Shown here one piece after another: positions 5,917 to 7,144 of a stretch of DNA of 7,144 nucleotides. Below the pieces are notes generated by a model. That model was given only the letters and a program-made list of their open reading frames with translations. It was not told where the DNA came from and ran no database searches. Numbering within the stretch: position 1 is the stretch's first letter; each line of letters starts with the position of its first letter. The stretch comes from Actinomycetota bacterium. GTDB taxonomy: Bacteria > Actinomycetota > Thermoleophilia > Gaiellales > Gaiellaceae. Location: positions 1 through 7,144 of the forward strand of contig JACDGR010000170.1 in the NCBI GenBank assembly GCA_013821525.1, read 5' to 3'. Made by a program: the position numbers and the translations under genes.

Positions 5917-6936
5917 ATGGACGAGCAGGAGATTCGTTACCTCGACTTCGAGGGGCGGCGCCTCGCCTACTCCACCTACGGCGAAGGGCCTCCGATGGTC
6001 TTCGGGCCGCGTTGGGTGAGCCACCTCGAAGAGGAGTGGGACGACCCGCGGCAGCGTGCATTCTTCGTCGAGATCGCTCGCACCCACCAGGTGCTTCGCT
6101 TCGACCGAATCGGCTGCGGGCTCTCCGCACGGGAGCTCGAACCACGCCCGACGATCGAATCCGAGTCGCGTCAGCTGGAAGCGGTGATCGGCACCACGGG
6201 CGAGCCCGCCGTTATCTTCGCCTCCTCTTGCTGCTGCCTCGCAGCGTCACAACTCGCCGTGCGCAACTCCGCCCTCGTCTCGAAGCTCGTGTACTTCGGT
6301 GGCTACGCGACACGGCACGACATCCCCGACGCGACGAAGCAGTCGCTCGTCCAATTCATCGCGACGAGCTGGCGGCTCGGCGCGCAGATGCTCGCCGGGC
6401 TCTTCGACCCACACGCCGGCGGCGACGAGATCGCCGAGTACACGCGGATGCAAAGACGCGCGGCGTCCGCGGAGGCCGCGTCGCACTTCCTGGCGCTCGA
6501 CCTGAACGCCGATGCGCGCGCCATGTTGCCGCGGGTCGAGGTGCCGGCGCTCGTTCTGCACCGCCGCGGGGACCGCACCGTACCGATTGCCCGCGGTCGA
6601 GAGCTCGCCGCGCTCCTGCCGAATGCGCGCTTCGTGCCGCTCACCGGCGACGCGCACCTGCCCCATCGCGACGACCAGCGCGAGCTCTTCCGGGCGCTGG
6701 CCGGCTTTCTGCAAGGCGACACGCACGCCGAGTCGGACGACGCCTCGCCGCTCACATCGCGCGAGACCGAGGTGCTGAGGCTCGTCTCGACCGGTATGAG
6801 CAACCGCGAGATCGCAGCAACGCTCGTGCTCAGCGAGCACACCGTGCACCGGCACGTCGCGAACATCCTCCGCAAGCTCGCGCAGTCATCTCGCGCCGGC
6901 GCCGCGACGCAGGCGGCACGCGCCGGGATCATCTAG
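5917..6936 (+). CDS. Alpha/beta-hydrolase fused to LuxR-type HTH transcriptional regulator
   Basis: This 339-residue protein combines an N-terminal alpha/beta-hydrolase domain (about 1-266) with a C-terminal LuxR/GerE helix-turn-helix (279-339). The HTH is textbook: LTSRETEVLRLVSTGMSNREIA, then LSEHTVHRHVANILRKL. In the hydrolase domain, RFDRIGCGLS (61-70) is the conserved block after strand 4. The nucleophile elbow reads FASSCCCLA, with S104 in the serine position but three cysteines (105-107) replacing the usual Gly-rich x-G-G. D219 (HRRGDRTVP) and H247 (GDAHLPH) supply the other triad residues. The fusion is a known actinobacterial/proteobacterial architecture; the hydrolase part is thought to sense or process a small ligand, but none is established here. 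It lacks a signal peptide and is probably a cytoplasmic one-component regulator. An inverted-repeat array lies just upstream. It ends 11 bases from a convergent alpha/beta-hydrolase gene, a possible target. Confidence 0.9.
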   Translation: MDEQEIRYLDFEGRRLAYSTYGEGPPMVFGPRWVSHLEEEWDDPRQRAFFVEIARTHQVLRFDRIGCGLSARELEPRPTIESESRQLEAVIGTTGEPAVIFASSCCCLAASQLAVRNSALVSKLVYFGGYATRHDIPDATKQSLVQFIATSWRLGAQMLAGLFDPHAGGDEIAEYTRMQRRAASAEAASHFLALDLNADARAMLPRVEVPALVLHRRGDRTVPIARGRELAALLPNARFVPLTGDAHLPHRDDQRELFRALAGFLQGDTHAESDDASPLTSRETEVLRLVSTGMSNREIAATLVLSEHTVHRHVANILRKLAQSSRAGAATQAARAGII

Positions 6937-6947
6937 AGAGGTTAGGT

Positions 6948-7144
6948 CTAGGGCGCGATCGCGGAGGCGACGAGCCCGGGGCGGGCGAGCATCGAGAGGT
7001 GGCCTGCGCCGGGAATCTCGACGAACTGCGCACCGAGGTCGCGCGCGCTCGCGCGTCCGGCCGTGCCGTTGTCGACGCTGTCCTCCGCGCCCCACACGAC
7101 GAGCGCCTTGATCTTCATCCGCTCCAGCTCGAAGCGTGAGAAGC
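6948..7144 (-). CDS. Alpha/beta-hydrolase, C-terminal fragment (5' end outside window)
   Basis: The minus-strand frame ending at the TAG complementary to 6948-6950 is open to the window edge, giving 64 whole codons before the stop. The peptide contains ERMKIKALVVWGAEDSVD, then LGAQFVEIPGAGHLSMLARP, and ends ASAIAP. This is the usual last part of an alpha/beta hydrolase: a strand into G-x-x-D (catalytic Asp, about 7083-7085 or the next Asp) and GAGH with the catalytic His at 6999-7001. Nothing of the nucleophile elbow is in the window, so the substrate is unknown. It is convergent with the hydrolase-LuxR gene, with only 11 bases between stop codons. A reading frame on the same strand at 6886-7095 is a shadow of this one. 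Confidence 0.8.
   Translation of the reverse strand, partial: FSRFELERMKIKALVVWGAEDSVDNGTAGRASARDLGAQFVEIPGAGHLSMLARPGLVASAIAP

Noticed and set aside
6933..6951. Possible hairpin CTAGA...TCTAG between the two convergent hydrolase genes
   Set aside because: The 5-bp AT-rich stem with a 9-base loop is too weak for a terminator and is explained by the two stop codons each lying in CTAG.
5544..7139. Plus-strand open frame of 531 codons across the hydrolase-LuxR region
   Set aside because: It is an Arg/Ala-rich shift-frame shadow of the 5917-6936 gene, which carries clear hydrolase and HTH motifs, and it also runs through opposite-strand genes.

Overview
This 7.1 kb window is GC-rich, with strongly G/C-ending codons, tightly packed genes, several GTG starts and few strong Shine-Dalgarno sites. 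These traits suggest a chromosomal segment of a high-GC actinobacterium-like bacterium. A soil or Thermoleophilia-type actinobacterium is my best guess, but this is inference from gene style, not a phylogenetic result. I see no rRNA, tRNA, CRISPR array, insertion sequence or phage gene. No stretch longer than about 100 bases lacks a gene.

Layout, left to right. (1) 1-1895, plus strand: the 3' part of korA, a 64-codon ORF and korB. The three are chained by two 4-base start/stop overlaps and form one translationally coupled unit. KorA and KorB make a ferredoxin-dependent 2-oxoglutarate oxidoreductase (2-oxoglutarate + CoA to succinyl-CoA + CO2). The small middle protein is unrecognised. (2) 1907-4041, minus strand: an acyl-CoA/fatty-acid desaturase with three histidine boxes, followed 83 bases downstream by a secreted TIGR03118-type beta-propeller-like protein that has its own strong ribosome binding site. 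(3) 4125-5462, plus strand: a compact GH13 alpha-glucosidase/alpha-amylase-family enzyme with its catalytic residues intact, transcribed divergently from the desaturase across a short gap holding a perfect palindrome. (4) 5459-5824, minus strand: a short GNAT-like acetyltransferase that appears to lack the helices between strands 1 and 2. Its stop codon interlocks with the GH13 stop in one CTAG. (5) 5825-5916: a short spacer with an array of related GC-rich inverted repeats. (6) 5917-6936, plus strand: an alpha/beta-hydrolase fused to a LuxR-type DNA-binding domain, with a cysteine-rich nucleophile elbow. (7) 6948-7144, minus strand: the C-terminal end of a second alpha/beta hydrolase that runs off the window.

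The genes do not form one pathway. The kor unit is central carbon metabolism. The desaturase (membrane lipids), GH13 enzyme (alpha-glucan or oligosaccharide use) and secreted propeller are ordinary accessory functions. The least explained parts are the coupled small ORF inside kor, the repeat array in front of the hydrolase-LuxR gene, and the altered active-site elbow of that regulator.
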